Positions 1-13,810 are shown, numbered from the stretch's first letter. The stretch is 64,000 nucleotides of DNA from Syngnathus acus (GCF_901709675.1 NC_051096.1:1293001-1357000), one strand, 5' to 3'. Notes: generated by a model from the sequence alone, not told the origin. Program-made: numbers and translations.

Positions 1-136
1 GTGATCTCTGGGAATCTTCCGAGATGTTCATGTTTTGATCATGTTGGTTAAACATGATGCTTTTTTTTTGGTGTGTTTTTGGGAGGTGCACCATTTTGCA
101 ATGTTGTGTTAGAGGCAGCCCTTTACATCTCTGCGT

Positions 137-203
137 GTTTTTTTGTTTGTCTGTCTGTCTGTTTGTTTGTTTCTTTGTTTGTTTGTTTGTTTGTTTGTTT
201 TTT
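137..203. repeat. (TTTG)n/(TCTG)n tetranucleotide microsatellite
   Basis: A run of TTTG and TCTG units with small interruptions, upstream of the first visible runx1t1 exon. Open frames across it are low-complexity Cys/Phe/Val translations and are not genes. Confidence 0.9.
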
Positions 204-2195
204 CCAAATTGCTGTAGCTACTTTCAGAGTGATTGTCTTGTTGGCGGTGAGGCAGTTGGTACGCCCTCGTGCCCGGCTCCTTCATTGCAGCAGCGGCACT
301 TTTGTTTGGTCGGCCGAGTGATGCAACCTGCGTGTAACCACGGCAACGCACGTGGCGAGCCGGCGGGGCATCGAACCGCCTTTCTTTGGCTGGGGGAACG
401 ATTTGGTAAACACGTTCTAGCGCGGTGCATGCGAAGGGGCCGAGCGGCTGATGTAAGGCCAGCAACATCCTGGTGGGGAGCGGCGGGTGCCTACGTGATG
501 CGCTCAAACTTCGCTTTTTAATCAATGTCCTAATGGTGGACCTGAAAAAGACTCTGCTGGTTCTACTTCACTCAAAGGACGCTGTAGTTTAGGGATTCTG
601 TGGTGCGCACATCTTTGTGAAAATGTAACATTTGTGCAATGATCACATTATTTATTTATTTATTATTTGTTTGTTTATTTATGTATTTGTTTGTTTATTT
701 ATATATTCATATTCATCGCCTCTCAGTACGTGCAACAAAAAGTATGGCTTGCATGTCCAGCAACAATTCAGTAAGTGCATTTAATGAAGAGCCGTAAGAG
801 TCCCGCGGGATTGCACGGCAAACACTCGCGGCCTCCATCAATAATTTGAAGTGGCCGCTCTCGTCCATAATGGCGCGCCTTTCTTCCTCCGCGTCCATCA
901 ATTCCCCCGGCCACAGCACTTCGGAGAAGTCGTAAAGCTACTTGGGCAAAGTCAAAGCCTTTTCCATTAAGGCTGCCCGCGCTCGTCGATAGGCGGCCGG
1001 TTGGGCGGGGAGGGTCCCACGCCCCCTCGCACGCACGCAGATCGCCCGGCCCGGCCGCCCGTATTAAATGGACGAGAGACGCGCGTTAAGCGCACTCGTT
1101 AAGTCTTAACATGCCGAGCGTGCTGCCTGTATGCCGTGCCAGCTTTGTTTTCAAGGTTGTTTAAGGTGGACTTGTGAATTATGCATGGCACGCCTCCATG
1201 CGGACGAGCTGTCAGGAATATTCATCTCGGCGTCAGCGATGAAAATCGAATGTAATTGTTTTGGGCGCAGTACGGCGGTCACACGACTTTAGAAGACGAG
1301 CCCAAGCTAGCAATGCGAGGCTAACCTTGACTCACAAAGTCACGCGACAATTGTAACATTTCAAAATGAATGGCAAAAATGACATTTTCCCATGTGTGTT
1401 TTTACCATTTTCAATATTTCTTTGGGGTTCAAAGGCGCATCTTTTGCTTGCTAATTGTCGTGAGCGACTGAGCGAGCACACTACGTGCACTTTATTTGTC
1501 TTGGCCTCACGCTGACGTGTTTTTATGCCCGTGTAAGGATTTTTGCCTCCTACGGCAGCTCAGTGATTAATCACTTTGGCTTCTCGTATGTTTTTCATCA
1601 TTTTTCACGTTGCCGGCAGCCGGGCAAAACGAAAAGTACGAGTGAACTTTCCAAAGTCTGCGCTGTAAATCATCCGCACGCGCGCGTTTTGTCGGACTGG
1701 GCGCAATTAGATGACGACTCGCTGTCGGACGCGCGTCTTTTCAACGTCAACCTAATGAATTCAAGCGTGAAAAATGGGCAGCAAGGCGCTTGCCAAAAGG
1801 CCATGTTAGCGCCTCAGTTTTGCGCACTAAACGTTTTGGTCACGCTAACGTCAGGCTAACGGGCTTAAACACTTTGCACAAATATGAAGAGAAAGTATCA
1901 AAAGCTACTCAAGAAAAGCCCAGAAGGAAAAATATGGGCCAAAAAAAACCTTTTTCATCAAAACCATAACCAAACCGTCTTATGAATTGCCCCTCCATGT
2001 AACAATTGTCAAATGGCAAAAGCGGACGAGATAGCAGCGGGCACAGATGGCGCTGGAATGGGCGCTCACTGCATGGCGCAATTTCGCTCTTGCTCACATG
2101 ACGACGCCGGCATGTGCAGCAGTGTCGCCCCGCCGTCTGTGAAAAAGGCGCTCGCTGCTCTGCCTTGGCCTTGATGCGCTTCCATCTTCCTACAG
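204..2195. other. Non-coding stretch upstream of the first visible runx1t1 coding exon
   Basis: About 2 kb without a recognisable exon. It ends in a splice acceptor at 2191-2195, so at least its right part is intron of runx1t1. A TTTA/TTTG-rich tract lies near 648-705. The part from about 900 to 1300 is GC-balanced, free of simple repeats, and could include conserved non-coding sequence. The upstream runx1t1 exon(s) and promoter are not in the window or could not be recognised. Confidence 0.5.
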
Positions 2196-2824
2196 GTCGC
2201 CCTGGGAAGCGCTCCACCATGCCCGACTCACCTGCGGACGTCAAGACGCAGTCCAGGTTAACCCCACCCGCCATGCCTCCCCCGCCCAGCACGCAAGGAC
2301 CTCCCCGAAGCAGCTCCTACACCCCGACCACCCGTGAGTACATCCCACTTTTCCACATGGATTAATTTTGTACCGGGGACCATGAATGTGCGTTGCTTTG
2401 CCTGTTGAGTGACGTCACCCTAAACTTGGGATGCCAATGAAGACTTTCAAACTGCCAAAAGCCGGATGCAATTTGTTACACATTTGTCTGTGGTTATATT
2501 TCAACACTTATTCATCCACTTTTTTTGCAGTCTGCTGTTTTTGGGGTGACAACTTTGGGGCTAATTCTGGCAATGTCATGCCTACTTCAAGGTAGTCACA
2601 GGACAGTACTGACATTCCTAGAGCCAATGAAAACATTAACATGGCAACATGGCAACATGGCGGAGGGAGAGGGGAAATGGGGGTGGTTCTTATTTAGGAA
2701 CTTTCTTTCCTTCTTTCATTGATTTGCGGCTTGACTTGAACTGTTAGCAGATGTGTCGCATGTTTGGATGGCAGCCAGAGGAGGAGGCGCCATTTCATCT
2801 CACTAAACACACACACGGCCATGT

Positions 2825-2861
<37 letters not shown>

Positions 2862-4283
2862 CTTCTCAGTGGTATTTAAAAGAAGGGATGAGAATGTAAT
2901 TTTTATGTCAAAAATTATTTTGAAATTCTAAATTTTAATGTCATATTTTTGTCATAGTTAAGTTAGTTTGGTTCAGACGTTTATTATATTTTTATGCATG
3001 CCAAAATGTCTATTGATTACTATGTTTATGATAAGCTAGTTTGGCTCTGTCAAGTGTCCAATTGTTGTTTTTTTGTCAAGGTTTCTCCCCTCCCCCGGTG
3101 ACGAACGGCAGCAGTAGCCACTCGCCCACGGCGCTGAACGGGGCGCCGTCGCCACCCAACGGCTACGGCAACGGGCCGGGCTCATCCTCGTCGTCGCTGG
3201 CCAATCAGCAGCTGCCGCCAGCGTGCGGCGCCCGGCAGCTGAGCAAGCTCAAGCGCTTTCTCACCACGCTGCAGCAGTTCGGCAACGACATCTCGCCCGA
3301 GATTGGCGAACGCGTGCGCACACTCGTCCTCGGATTGGTGGTGAGTCGCGCACACTTCACGAGGCACTTTGCCACCCCACCCCCACTCTACCCCTGCCCT
3401 AACCCCAGCCTGACAGCCATGATTCCAATTTAAAACCCCATTGAGTGCGAGGAAGGGATCGAACGTCGGGATGCTATTTTTGGAAACTCCTGTTTGAGCC
3501 GTCCGCCCGTTTGGCTCGGCCGTCTCCCTACCTCCCTCCCTCCACCGCCGCTAATGAGGCACTTTGGCGGCTCCGGGGAGGCGAGGCGAGGCGCAATCTG
3601 CGCCGACAGATGCGACAAAATTCAGTGGTGGGAAATGACGGCGCCAAAGGAGGAGGAGGCAACGCGAATCCGTGTTTTGTTCCGTTTCCTCTTTTTTTTC
3701 TTCTTGCCTCGGCGCGTGCTGTCAATCATCTTCTGGTCGCATCGCCGAGGGAGGCCCACATGAGCTCAGAAATCGTCTTCGTTTGTCGAGCAGAATGAAC
3801 CATAAAGTTTGATCTGCGTTAGCAATTCCAACATCGGCGCGTCCTCTTGCTGTAAATGCCTTGAGCGACCTCTGGCCGACTTTGAAGGGCTCGCTGTGGC
3901 TTCGAGTGCTCATTTCAATCTCCGAGTCGCCATCATTTGAAACCTTGTTCAAGACCCCGCTTTGAAACGCCGTCCCTGATTTCTAGCGTACTTTGAAACC
4001 CCGAGTGACAATTTTACAAAAGTAATTGTGAGTACAAGTTGTGATTGTTTAATGAGGATCGTAAACATCGACTTGTAAACAAAAGAAAGCGACTGATGTC
4101 AAACAAGCTCGCCGGCGTCTTGTTTTCTTGTGCTGCGACTCCACTTACTTGATTTATTTGTTTTTGTCAAAGAAAAGCAGATATTTGTTCCTCTCAACCC
4201 GTGCGCCCATGTGCTTCCTGTTAGCGCACACACGCACACGCGCTCTCCCAGTGAGGACGATTCTCACTTAATGTCTTCCACAT

Positions 4284-4351
<68 letters not shown>

Positions 4352-6353
4352 GTGCCTGCGTGCCTGCGTGCCTGCGTGCCTGCGTGCGTGCGTGCGTGCG
4401 TGCGTGCGTGTGTGTATATGTGTGTATATGTGTGTGCGTGTGTACAGAATTCCACGCTAACCATCGAGGAGTTCCACTGCAAACTGCATGAAGCCACCAA
4501 CTTCCCCCTGCGACCTTTTGTCATCCCCTTCCTCAAGGTAACACCTTTGTCATCGTCTTAAGTTGTACTTGAGCTTTGTTGTATTTATTTTTTTAGGTCA
4601 TTCCTTTAATCCAAGTCTTTCTCATGACTCGTTTTAGTAAGTTAAGTTTCCGTCAACTCTAATAATTTGGTTGACGTCATTGGCAAGCAATCACGAAAAT
4701 GGCTTTTGCTGCTTATTCTTTTTTTTTTCTTCTTCTTCTCCATCGCTAGTTTTCCTCCTCTCTTACTTCCCCCAAGTCTAAATTTAGTGTCTCCCCGCTG
4801 TGGGACCTTGAATGCCACTGAGCATATGGCAGGCGAGTGTGCCCGTGCGTGTGCGTGTTTATAGGTGCGTGGAAGCCCAGCTGCAGCAATGACTGTATTT
4901 CACCATGCATGCTAATGTTAGCGCGCGCAGCATGCTAAGCGAGCCTTTGTGTGGAACCCGAAGATTGCTCGGCACTTTACTGGGGTGGGGGGGCACAGCA
5001 TTCGGCCCGCTGACAAAATGGAAGCAGATGAGGACTGGTCAACATCTGTCAAGACTTAATTAGCGCTTAGCATGCACTTTGATGTCCCTTTTTAGATGGA
5101 TCGAGAGATAAATACTTTATTGGTCCCGAGTCAGGCGACCTGAGATGGCACTCTTGGAATGTTTCTTTTTGCCACCGCAGGCCAACCTGCCGCTTCTGCA
5201 GCGTGAGCTCTTGCACTGCGCCCGTCTGGCCAAGCAGAACCCGGCGCAGTACCTGGCACAGCACGAGCAGCTGCTGCTGGACACCAGCACCTCGTCGCCC
5301 ATCGACTCAGCCGACCTGCTGCTTGACGTCAATGACAACGGCAAGAGGCGCACACCTGACAGGTGGGCCTCCCTCCGTCCGCTCAAATAACACTCGATAC
5401 CGCTCTCCTTCGTACAAATGAGACATTTCCGTCGTACAAATGAATGCATCAAAACCTAAAATGCCGCACCTTGCATATCAGTTGAGTCATGCATCGCAGG
5501 ATCTCAACCGTTATGCAGACATCTCTGTGGACGCATTGTTGCTACGGAGAGGGGGAAGTGAGCGTGGGGGGAAGGGGGTGGGGCGGAGAGGGAGGCTGGG
5601 GATGACAGAGGAGGGACGGAGGGGAAAGGAGCATATGGAGGGTTGTGGATGAGCATTAGGAGCCCATAAAAACAGCTCATTAACAAGTTCAATCTGTTCA
5701 TGGGGGGGCGGGGGGAGGGATTTAACTGTCAACACACACGGACTCACATGCGCACAGGCACCTGGCAACATTCATCTACTGCAACAAAATCAGATGAAAG
5801 CGACTTGTGGGAATATACTGCACGTACACATGTGCATCTTTATACATGTTAGTAACACCAACAAACGGCATTTTGTTGTTAGTGGACTCGCGTTAGCATC
5901 ATTAGCGAATTGAATTCACTGACACGCAACAAAATGTGACCATGCTTTACGACAAAGTAACACTACTGACACAATGCGGGTCATCTCTGAACGCACAGCA
6001 AGCGTGTTTGAAGTACACAATGTGTTCATGTCCAGAAGCAAAGAGAACGGCTTCGAGCGCGACGGCGCCTTGCACGGTCCCGATGTACATCCGAGCAAGC
6101 GGCCGTGCACCGTCAGCCCCAGCCAGCGCTTCAGCCCGTCCAACGGCGTGGCGTACCCGCCCAACGGGCTGGGCCACCCAGGGGGCCCGCTGCCCCCGCC
6201 GCCACATTACCGGCTGGACGACATGGCTGCCGCCCATCACCACTACCGCCACCCGCCCACCAGTCACAGGGAGATCCGCGAGAGGGCCCGAGCTATCGGT
6301 ACGTGGGTCCGCTTCGTGTCACGCGTCCAATTCAATTGCTTTTCATGTGTGCT

Positions 6354-6424
<71 letters not shown>

Positions 6425-9400
6425 CACACACAGGCACACACAGGCACACACACACACTTCTGAAGACGGAGTAAGCCCAAAATAGTTTGTTGTTTGAACC
6501 GCAACAAACTGCTGCAAAGGTCTTTGTAGCTGCAAAAAAAAAAAGAAAAACAAGCCCGTCACTAACATGAATAACCCCTTTTCAACTTTTTGACTCTGCT
6601 GTAGCAGCAAGGGGAAGAGCCGGGCGCATTTCCCATCCACAGGTTCCAAGCGTTGCGCGGCGTTTGCATCACTTCTTGTCAGAGCCCAACGACTGAATCA
6701 TGTTTTAATCACGGGCCGCCTGCCGGAACTTCAGCTTGCCTTTGTGCGTGGGTCTCTTTACAGGCATCCACGGTGCGGGGGGCCGCCAGGACGAGATGAT
6801 CGACCACCGGCTGACGGACAGGGAGTGGGCTGAGGAGTGGAAGCACCTTGACCATGTAAGAAAAGTAATAACATTTTTTTTCTATTTTCTCACTGCATCC
6901 TCTGCTCATCATCGCAATAGCCAACCACTTTGTTTTGTCCCTTTTGCTCCGGATTTGCTGCAACAATTTTATATTCACTTTGAATTATTTCATCATCATC
7001 AGTCATTGTCTCATGTCTTGATTTGAAAAACTAAAAATGAGTTGAACTCTTCAATAGGTTTAAAATATTTTAATGAATAGCTGAATTGGATATTGATATT
7101 GGCCATGTTGATGAAGGCAACCTTTTTTGCTGGCCACGTCAACCTGGCGTCTTGTGGTGTCCCGCAGCTGCTCAACTGCATCATGGACATGGTGGAGAAG
7201 ACGCGGCGCTCACTGACGGTGCTGCGACGCTGCCAGGAGGCCGACCGCGAGGAGCTCAACTACTGGATCCGGCGCTACAGCGACGCCGAGGAGCTCAAGA
7301 AAAGCGTGGCCTCTGCCGCCGCTTCCAGTGGCCAGTCCAGGCAGCAGAGCCCTGCAGCGCAGGACAACACCACAACAGGTTGCTTAACAATTTTATTTAT
7401 CTTCAATATTTGAAAGTGGCATTCCACAAGGCGCACATCTTAGCCCCTTGTCATTTATTGCTATGTTGTCCAGCTTTACCCAATGCAGAGTACACCTTCA
7501 ATAAGCTTTACCAAATACACTAATGTCATCTTTGTATGTGTGTGTGGCTTGGGAAGAGGCTCTCATGTCCTTGTGTTGTTTTCTACGCTAGCTGACCAGA
7601 TTGTTGTGTCTTCATGTGCATGTAGCAGGGAGTGGCTAATGTACGTGTTTGTCAGACATTCACAGGGAGCTTCTGCATCGGCCTGTTTCTGGCTACGTCC
7701 CTGAAGAAATCTGGAAGAAAGCGGGTGAGCCACACACAAATGCACGCACGCACACACACACACTTTTTTATTGCCTCTCTGCGGGTGTGCCAGCCATCTT
7801 GCCTGGTAGAAAGCGCAGGTGATTCTAACTCAGAGTTGAGGGAGGAGGAGGAAATGTCTTTTTGAATCCCCCTATTCTTGTGAGATTGCTTGGTTTTTTT
7901 TGCTTATAAAAATTTGACCCAATTTTTGTAATTTTGACCATTTTCCCTTGGTCTTTTTTTGCCTTAACATGCAACTATAATCATATTTTTTCTCCTAGTT
8001 TATTCATGTTAATTGATGAATTTTTTTTCTTTTCACTTTTTATCTTGAAAAATTTCCCATTATACCACTTTAATGTGGAATTTTTTTATGTTTACTTTTT
8101 TCTCCTTTGTCATATGACAAACACTGATGCATTTGTATTTTATATTTTTCTACACGAAGGCAATTGTGGGAGTTGCCGATCACGACTGCGTCCGAGCCGC
8201 AGACGAGCGCTTTTCCATTTGCTGAAAAGATGAACGCAAACGGCGCGGCCGAGTAATATGCATTTAAATTGAATCTGGTGTCACTTCCGTCGGCGTAATC
8301 GCAATTGCACGCACGACACACACTTCAGCCGCCAGCGCTGACAGGGAAGAAAAGAGCCTCCATTTTGATGAGCCCTCGTTTGACACGCAAAACAAACGTG
8401 CTGGAATTGGAAAAACAAGTGTAAGGCCATTAAGTTAAGTGAGAGGAGCGTTTCCGCACAGAATGATGTCGTTATCTTCTTTTTTTGTTACGCCGCTGTT
8501 TCACGCCGGGCTTTTGGTTTTGCCCTACGGGGAGATTGCAAAATATATTTTGTTGTTTGTTTTTGTTTGACAACAATGGCAAGCAAATGAGTGAGGAGAC
8601 GATGGATCTGCTGGGAAAACGTTTACAGTTGGTGATAAATATTCAAGCGCCTTTTGTTGCTCGCCGGCCGGACGTCGTGATGGAAATGCATCATTTAAAT
8701 AGAAATTGCCTCATTTGCATATGCAATTAGTTTAGTTGCGGGCTTGGTGGGAGCGACAGAAAGGCACAATTAGCACAATTACTCGCATTCTTTGCTTTTG
8801 GCAAAACAAAATATTTTGGACGCAGAAATGGAGGTATAAAGATCCAATGCGACACACTTAAAGGCAAAATTTACGATAGCTTTTTCTGTTGCTATTTCAT
8901 CAAACATTGCTTTTCTCGTATGATACGTTTTTCCCCTCATACATTAGGACTTTTTTCACATTTTCAAATTTTGTAATGTAACGGCCGCGGGTGCGTAAGG
9001 ACTGACTTTGTGTGTGTGTGTCTGCATACGTGTGTGCGTGCGCTCCTTCCAGAGGAGGCGGTGAACGAGGTGAAGCGTCAGGCGGTGTCGGAGCTGCAGA
9101 AGGCCGTGTCAGAGGCCGAGCGCAAGGCCCACGAGATGATCAGCGGCGAGCGCGCCAAGATGGAGCGGACGGTCGCCGAGGTCAAGCGACAGGCAGCCGA
9201 GGACGCGCTTTCTATCATCAACCAGCAGGAGGACTCCAGCGAGGTCAGAAAAAACGTTGCCACAAAAGTTGCGTAACAAAAATTAGGATGTAATTGGAGG
9301 CAAAACTTTGAATAAACATGTCATATTATTTCACTGGAAATTCAGCTAAGTGAGCTAACAAATGTCATGTCAGTACAAACGCTACAGTTCCATGCATCTA

Positions 9401-9821
9401 TTCTTTATCCTCTGTGAAGAACCATGTCTGTATAAAGCACCATTTTACATCATAACATGATGAGGTTCTGAATGTTGCTATTTTGTTTGTGCAGAGCTGT
9501 TGGAACTGCGGGCGCAAAGCCAGTGAGACGTGCAGTGGCTGCAACACGGCTCGCTACTGCGGCTCCTTCTGCCAACACAAAGACTGGGAGAAGCACCACC
9601 ACGTATGCGGGCAAACCCTGCAAGCCCAGCCGCCGGCACCGCAGCAGCAGCACGGGGGCGCTGCCGCCGCCCTCCCCACCCCCGAGACCCCCGCCCCGCT
9701 CAGCTCGTCGGCCTGTACCCCCAGCAGCTGTGCCGGCAGTCCGGCCCCCACGCCACCCGCCGCCCCCCGCTCTGCCACCCCGGGCACGCCGTCGTCATCC
9801 TCCGCCCCGGACGGCCACTAG
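2196..9821 (+). CDS. runx1t1: RUNX1T1 (ETO/MTG8) transcriptional corepressor, 3' ten exons
   Basis: This is a nuclear corepressor of the ETO/MTG family. Known members bridge DNA-bound factors to NCoR/SMRT and histone deacetylases. Exons: 2196-2333 (ATG at 2219), 3081-3340, 4448-4537, 5181-5362, 6036-6298, 6764-6855, 7168-7378, 7656-7724, 9053-9243, 9495-9821. Phases join into 599 codons from [11 protein letters not shown]. The TAFH/NHR1 domain falls in exons 3-5 (about residues 97-190). The NHR2 tetramerisation helix is at the exon 7/8 junction ([15 protein letters not shown], about 325-375). NHR3 is in exons 9-10, and the MYND zinc finger ([16 protein letters not shown]) opens the last exon at about 492. 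Exon 2 starts at an acceptor, so further 5' exons lie upstream. The paralogues cbfa2t2 and cbfa2t3 are less similar, for example in the NSTLTIEEF exon, and the otud6b neighbour also fits runx1t1. Confidence 0.9.
2826..2857. repeat. (CA)n microsatellite in runx1t1 intron
   Basis: An uninterrupted CA-dinucleotide run between the exons ending at 2333 and starting at 3081. No coding content. Confidence 0.9.
4284..4446. repeat. (TG)n and (TGCG)n tract running into a runx1t1 splice acceptor
   Basis: About 75 bases of pure TG are followed by TGCC/TGCG units and further TG/TATATG units. The tract continues to the AG at 4446-4447 just before the exon starting at 4448. There is no ordinary pyrimidine tract in front of this acceptor. 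Confidence 0.92.
6357..6460. repeat. (CA)n microsatellite just after a runx1t1 splice donor
   Basis: A long CA run starting about 58 bases after the donor of the exon ending at 6298. It is interrupted by CACG and CAGG units near its end. Confidence 0.92.
7725..9052. other. runx1t1 intron between NHR3-region exons
   Basis: A 1.3-kb intron between the exon ending at 7724 and the one starting at 9053. A short CA run lies near 7748. The middle (about 8150-8760) is balanced in composition, contains no simple repeat or recognised transposon, and has AT-rich homeodomain/POU-like words such as ATTTGCAT near 8713. TG repeats return just before the 9053 exon. Confidence 0.6.
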
Positions 9822-11123
9822 AGGGAGCCACGTACCTCGCAGCGTGATGTGGGTCATATTGACCCGCCTTGACTTTAACAGCAAAGATATTCTTTGCTGC
9901 CAGTGAATGAATGTAAATAGATGCTCGCTTTTGGCTCCTCGTCGTCTCGCTCGTTCTCGTCGCCGCTATTCTTGTCGTGTTTTTCTTGTATAATAGACGG
10001 AGCAGAGACAGCGAGCGGCATTGTCCCGCCCCACTAAAAGTTGGATCTGAGTCAACCACCGACGATCCAACTTTCACATTGTCGCAAAGGCAAAGTTGCT
10101 GTATAGTCTTGATGCATTTCCGGCCAAGGTGAAGCGTCTTTTGAAAAGGCACTTGTGGTCATTCTCGCCGTCTTGCGTCACGTTTGGAGTCTGTGGTTGT
10201 CTCAGATGGGCTGCTGGAGTTTTGATTCTCCATTCTGATCGGATTACTCGTGCCCTCCCTGGATTATGACTTTTTTTTCCCCCACCAATGAGCAAAGATG
10301 CGGAATATTCAACTTTCCCTTTTTTTCTCACTTATAACACAATGGAATACGGAGGAATTTGCAAGAACCTTCCAAAACGGTCCAAAATCCGAGTTGGCAA
10401 ACGACGGAATACAAAATGACAAGAACGCAAAAAAAGACATTTTGGATGCGACGAAGGAATGAAATGTTCGGAAACTCGTCACATTTCAAATTGGTGCTCT
10501 TTGCTTCCCTCTACGTTCGTATGAGTCTCGAGTCTTGGCCCAAAAGATTTGTACAATTTTGACAATAGACCACACGACGTCTTTACCCCGGTTGGCCGTC
10601 ACCACGACGACGACGTTTTCGTTTCTTGCCGTGCTTTCATGTGACTCGTATGTACGAGCTGACCTTCCTCCTCCATGCGAATAATTGCTTGCGACATCTC
10701 AGAGCTGCTACTCGAATCCGAGCCAGAATTTTTTTTTCTGTGAACTAGCGCAGGAATGCAAACTGTTATTATTTATATTTGTTTTTTGAAAACCGAAATG
10801 TATTTGCACTGTGGTGGGTGTTCCTTATAGAGCATGCTGATTTTTTTTTTCCTGTATGTTGGCGTCAACATGTTTTGACATTGCAGAACGTGAACAACTC
10901 CCCCCCCATCCATTTTTCAACGTGATAGCTACGCTTGGCTCTTCTCACAATAGACAATGGCGCATGTTGGTCGATATTTTGGATTTTGTAGAAAAATGAC
11001 AAAACTGGAGAACAACAAAAACAAGTCATTTTAACAAACAAATTTTCCAAATGGCGTATACTCTGATTGAGAGCTTTAACACTGCAATGCACCAGGTTAC
11101 GCACCCGCCCACACCCACGTGTG

Positions 11124-11156
<33 letters not shown>

Positions 11157-13810
11157 ACACGTTAAAAACAGCCAAAGATTAACACCGAGCATCAAATCAT
11201 TATTTTTCCTCCCCCAATGAAACTGGTGACTTCTTGAGTGACTTTTAACTGAATGATTTAAGCAATAATTATAAAAATTGCGGCAACTTCTTTTTTTTTC
11301 TATTTGCAGGCATTTTCTCATTCCACACCCAAATTTTGCTTTAAGTGGCTTGGTGGATTTCTTCCCGTCCTTGCTCATTTTCATTTGACAATGCCAGTTA
11401 GCAGTTGCCAGTCCTTTGCCGCCAGTCGCCACCATACCTGACACACACAAACACTTGCTGCCGCACACACACACACACTAACGCAGATGTGCACACACGG
11501 CCCATGCATGCACGTGCAACAAAATGTGACCTCAGATGAACGTTGTTCCAGTGCATTGCTAAAGGCTTAAAAGTGTCCAAAAAGGTGTCTGACACCTCCG
11601 AAGCTGTGAAAAATGAAAACAGCCCGGCTGTTTTCAACATCTTTGTTTTTAGTAGCGACAAACGTGGGTTTAAAAAAAAATTGCGTAAATTCTTTTGATA
11701 TTTTGCTGCCGCTGCAAGTTTCACTCTACCTCTTTTCCACTACTTCTGGTCTTTTATTTCAAAAACAAAGACAACAGGAAAAAAAGAACTCAACCCAAAG
11801 TGGAAGCTCATACAGCTGTGCAAAACCATCTTGCTAACAATGCAGACCTCGTCAAGTTGGATTTTTATCCAACATTTTTGTCTACGTCAACACCTGTAAA
11901 AAAAAAAAAATGGCCTCAAAAGATTATTGTTGTTCTTTACTCCCGAAGAAACCTATTCATAATGTTGTGATGTTACAAGACCAAAAAGACACACAAAAAA
12001 TAGCAAAATTCCTTGGCAAAGACATTCCCAAAATCTGGGTTCTAGCTGGGTCCAAATCGCCAACCCTCCGGATTTTGAACGACCCGCTCTCCTGCCTGAG
12101 CCACAGCTGCCACATTCTCTGTACTTCAAAACTCGCATTACGGCAATGTTCATTTTTCTTGGACGTATTTCTGTTTTTCTTCATGAGTGTCGTTCCTTAA
12201 AAGTCCCCCAAAGTGGTAAATGTCAGTCGCATTAATCCGGAGCTGTTTTTTGCGGATGGAAGGGTTTCATTTTGATTTCATTTCTTAAGAAATTGATTTA
12301 AAGAAAAAAAACAAAATGACAACAAAGAAAAAAAAATGTGGTTGTGCAATAGTGGAGACCACAGCTCGAGAAAGAGAGCTATCGCAGTCTACTATGTCAG
12401 AACTGTGCTTTTCTTGTCGACTTGGTTTTTGCGTTCTTTTTCTTGTTCTGATAATGATTGCGTTTGGAGGCTGTAAACTAAATGGTCAGTCTGTGAAACT
12501 TTGCAGTATCATGCTGGTATTGATGTTCTCTTTACGGTGTAATAAAATATCTTATTACCTGCTCTGTTGTTGTGGCATGCAGCTTTTAAAACAAAACTTT
12601 AGGGATGTAACTGAAGTTATTGTAGGTCATCCTAAAAAATGAACACTTGGGCAATTCAATACAGCAACTCAAAAATTGAAAACATCTCAAACCAAACAAA
12701 TTGTCTATTTTCAAAAGGTTTTAGCAGCCATACCTGTGGTGTGGTTTTAAAAGAAATGTACCGATCATTTTCAATTTTGTCTTTAAAAAACAAATTTAGG
12801 TTAAAAATTTGGCGGAAATATTTTTTTTTAAGTCTAGAGAGACATACATACACTTTGTTGCCTGTTCTTATTCCAGCTTCCATCTTCGAACGCCTCCTGC
12901 TTTTCTCCGGGCAGGAAAAAAAACAAAAGAACTGCGCCACATTCCTCTGCTCAAAGCTCATTTGGAGCGTCTTATCGCCGCCTGACAGACACTCCAACAA
13001 ATGAACGAAGAGGTCGCGGCAGTGGCCGATAAGGACGCCCAAATGGATTTTCCCTCAACAACTGCCTTGCCTTTGCAGCAAGCGTGATAAGCAGGTGAAG
13101 CGTGCCATCAGCTGCCTTTGAAAAGAAGAAGGGTTAGGGTCAGAAGTTACCAAATACCCACCTATAACTGGCCTTAAATTAACCTCTGGGGGAGGGGGGA
13201 GTAACGCCTTACATCTAATAAACCAGCTTTGAATCTACTGCAGAAGGGGCAACAAAGCATTTGTATGACAGACATCCTGCTTTCTAATAAACAAAGCTTA
13301 TAATAAATTCCTGCCCTTGTGCCATTGTTCTTCCCTTTGTTCGCCCCCACCCCATCCCTCGAGTCAGCGAAAGATTCACACTGCCCCCTAGCGGCTTTCT
13401 AATGGCCCTGCACCGTCAATAATGCAGAAAGGCTCTTCACAGCTGACCGACGCTGGACTTTTTTTTATGCTAGCAGGACTGCTGGGCATCAATCATCACT
13501 TTGACACGTCTGAGACTGAAACTGATGCTTGAGGAGAACATTTTAGCCGACAAGCCGTCTGGAAATTGATGCAAACAAAAAGTCACAATTATGCTCCGTC
13601 GCTCGCCGCTTCAATTCTAATCAATTAAGGCCTCGACCTTCTCTTTTTTCACTTTTCTTTTTTGTCTCTACGCTCTGAGATTTCTCATGCAGGTTGCACG
13701 GGATGTACGGCACCCCTGCTGTTAACCAGTCAAAAGCCATTAGTTTCTGGCTTTGTAATTAAAGGCCTACGCTCATTCGACACGCGCGCTGCCAGCCCCC
13801 GCAAGCGTAG
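9822..13810. other. runx1t1 3' region and intergenic DNA before the Rex3 insertion
   Basis: No coding exon is recognised in these 4 kb. The first part is probably runx1t1 3' UTR, since it follows the stop directly and lacks repeats. A possible poly(A) signal AATAAA is at 12541-12546 but other candidates exist. CA runs occur near 11125-11160. The open frames here are short and AT-rich and resemble no protein I know. Confidence 0.5.

Noticed and set aside
4130-4561. Cys/Val-rich secreted peptide frame
   Set aside because: Translation of a TG microsatellite in a runx1t1 intron, overlapping a real exon in another frame.
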